A DNA stretch of 5,502 nt from Clostridiales bacterium. GTDB taxonomy: Bacteria; Bacillota; Clostridia; Peptostreptococcales; Anaerovoracaceae. Shown here one piece after another: positions 4,824 to 5,502 of the stretch. Position 1 is the first letter of the stretch. Each line of letters starts with the position of its first letter. The notes below the pieces were generated by a model. That model did not search any database and had not been told where the DNA came from. It worked only from the letters and a program-made list of their open reading frames with translations. Made by a program: the position numbers and the translations under genes. The stretch is from the NCBI GenBank assembly GCA_012735285.1, contig JAAYHT010000313.1, forward strand, positions 1 through 5,502, written 5' to 3'.

Positions 4824-5502
4824 TTATTTTTCCTTCCAATTTTTAATTCCTAAAGATTGAGCTTTTCTGACTATAGTAGGCTGAGTTACTCCTAAAACTT
4901 CGGCAGCCTTATATGTATTCTTGTATTTCCTCAAGGTCTTTTCGATAATGTTCCTTTCAAAGGATCTAACAGCTTCTTTTAAAGGAACATCAATTTCTTC
5001 CATGAACTGTTCTGAAAATTTATTATCGCCAATAATGCTTATCACGCTTTCAGCTGAAATTTCTTCAGTGTTGTCTATGATAATAAGTCTTTCGATTATA
5101 TTCTCAAGCTCCCTTACGTTACCAGGCCAGTGGTAGTGATTTAAAACCCTGATTGAATCCTTTGTTAAGTATTTATTCTTCTCATATTTATCATTGTATT
5201 TTTTTAGGAAACTGTGTGCGAGAATAGGAATATCCTCCTTCCTTTCCCTGAGAGGAGGAGCTTCTATAGGTATGACGTTTAATCTATAGTAAAGGTCTTC
5301 TCTAAAAAGATTCTTTTTTATTAGTTCTTCAAGGTTTTGGTTGGTAGCTGCTATTATTCTTATATCAATCGGAATGCTCTTGTTGCCCCCAACTCTTGTT
5401 ATCTCCCGTTCCTGAAGTACTCTTAAAAGTTTGCTCTGCAGTTTCATCGGCATTTCGCCGATCTCATCTAAGAGAATTGTGCCCTTGTCTGCCACCTCAA
5501 AC
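4824..5502 (-). CDS. Sigma-54-dependent transcriptional activator, C-terminal part
   Basis: The visible 225 codons are the C-terminal part of an enhancer-binding protein; the N terminus lies beyond the window. At the edge FEVADKGTILLDEIGEMP gives the Walker B of the AAA+ domain. It is followed by sensor I (AATN), FREDLYYRLNVIP with the arginine fingers, PPLRERKEDIP, and sensor II in WPGNVRELENIIERL. A Fis-type helix-turn-helix follows (NTYKAAEVLGVTQPTIVRKA) about 10-30 residues before the C terminus. The GTG at 5495 is an internal valine codon, not a start, because the conserved FE lies before it in frame. Such proteins hydrolyse ATP to open sigma-54 promoters. The sensory domain, ATP P-loop and GAFTGA loop are outside the window, so the signal is unknown. 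Position next to three palindromes and a -24/-12 promoter makes it the likely activator of the operon. Confidence 0.95.
   Translation of the reverse strand, partial: FEVADKGTILLDEIGEMPMKLQSKLLRVLQEREITRVGGNKSIPIDIRIIAATNQNLEELIKKNLFREDLYYRLNVIPIEAPPLRERKEDIPILAHSFLKKYNDKYEKNKYLTKDSIRVLNHYHWPGNVRELENIIERLIIIDNTEEISAESVISIIGDNKFSEQFMEEIDVPLKEAVRSFERNIIEKTLRKYKNTYKAAEVLGVTQPTIVRKAQSLGIKNWKEK

Noticed and set aside
5493..5495. GTG as start codon of the activator
   Set aside because: The codons before it continue the conserved FE-x-A-D-x-G-T motif just before Walker B, so the gene runs out of the window and the GTG is an internal valine.

Overview
The window is one strand-consistent catabolic locus: every gene reads on the minus strand, so transcription runs from high to low coordinates. 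AT-rich DNA, strong AGGAGG-type ribosome binding sites, tight gene spacing and a sigma-54 activator of the type common in Clostridia suggest a low-GC Gram-positive anaerobe (Clostridia/Tissierellia-like, amino-acid or organic-acid fermenting). That taxonomic guess is inference; there is no marker gene here.

Layout in transcription order. 5502-4824: C-terminal part of a sigma-54-dependent activator (AAA+ domain plus helix-turn-helix), cut by the window edge. 4823-4522: a 302-bp control region with three copies of an 18-bp imperfect palindrome (YAATACA-AAAA-YGTATYR) and, 100-200 bp further on, a near-consensus -24/-12 sigma-54 promoter (TTGGCATGACATTTGC). 4521-80: six closely spaced genes with gaps of 11-21 nt, encoding a short orphan CoA-transferase beta-subunit-like protein, a small cupin without metal ligands, a short-chain dehydrogenase (SDR), a 3-hydroxyacyl-CoA-dehydrogenase-fold enzyme of the lambda-crystallin/carnitine-dehydrogenase type, a large cyclase-family (PF04199) metal hydrolase, and a beta-keto acid cleavage enzyme (BKACE/DUF849, close to Kce of lysine fermentation). 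79-1: two hairpins, the distal one followed by a T-run, closing the operon.

How the genes may work together (inference): the cyclase-family hydrolase opens or hydrolyses a cyclic or amide precursor. The two dehydrogenases oxidise, or interconvert, hydroxyl groups to give a free 3-keto acid. BKACE then splits it with acetyl-CoA into acetoacetate and a new acyl-CoA. The hydroxyacid dehydrogenase looks like the free-acid branch of its superfamily, which fits BKACE because BKACE uses free beta-keto acids. The combination is not one I recognise as a described pathway. It is not the lysine route: no aminomutase, 3,5-diaminohexanoate dehydrogenase or 3-aminobutyryl-CoA lyase genes are present, and the substrate-amine-binding Glu of Kce is replaced by Trp. 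The substrate cannot be named from sequence alone.
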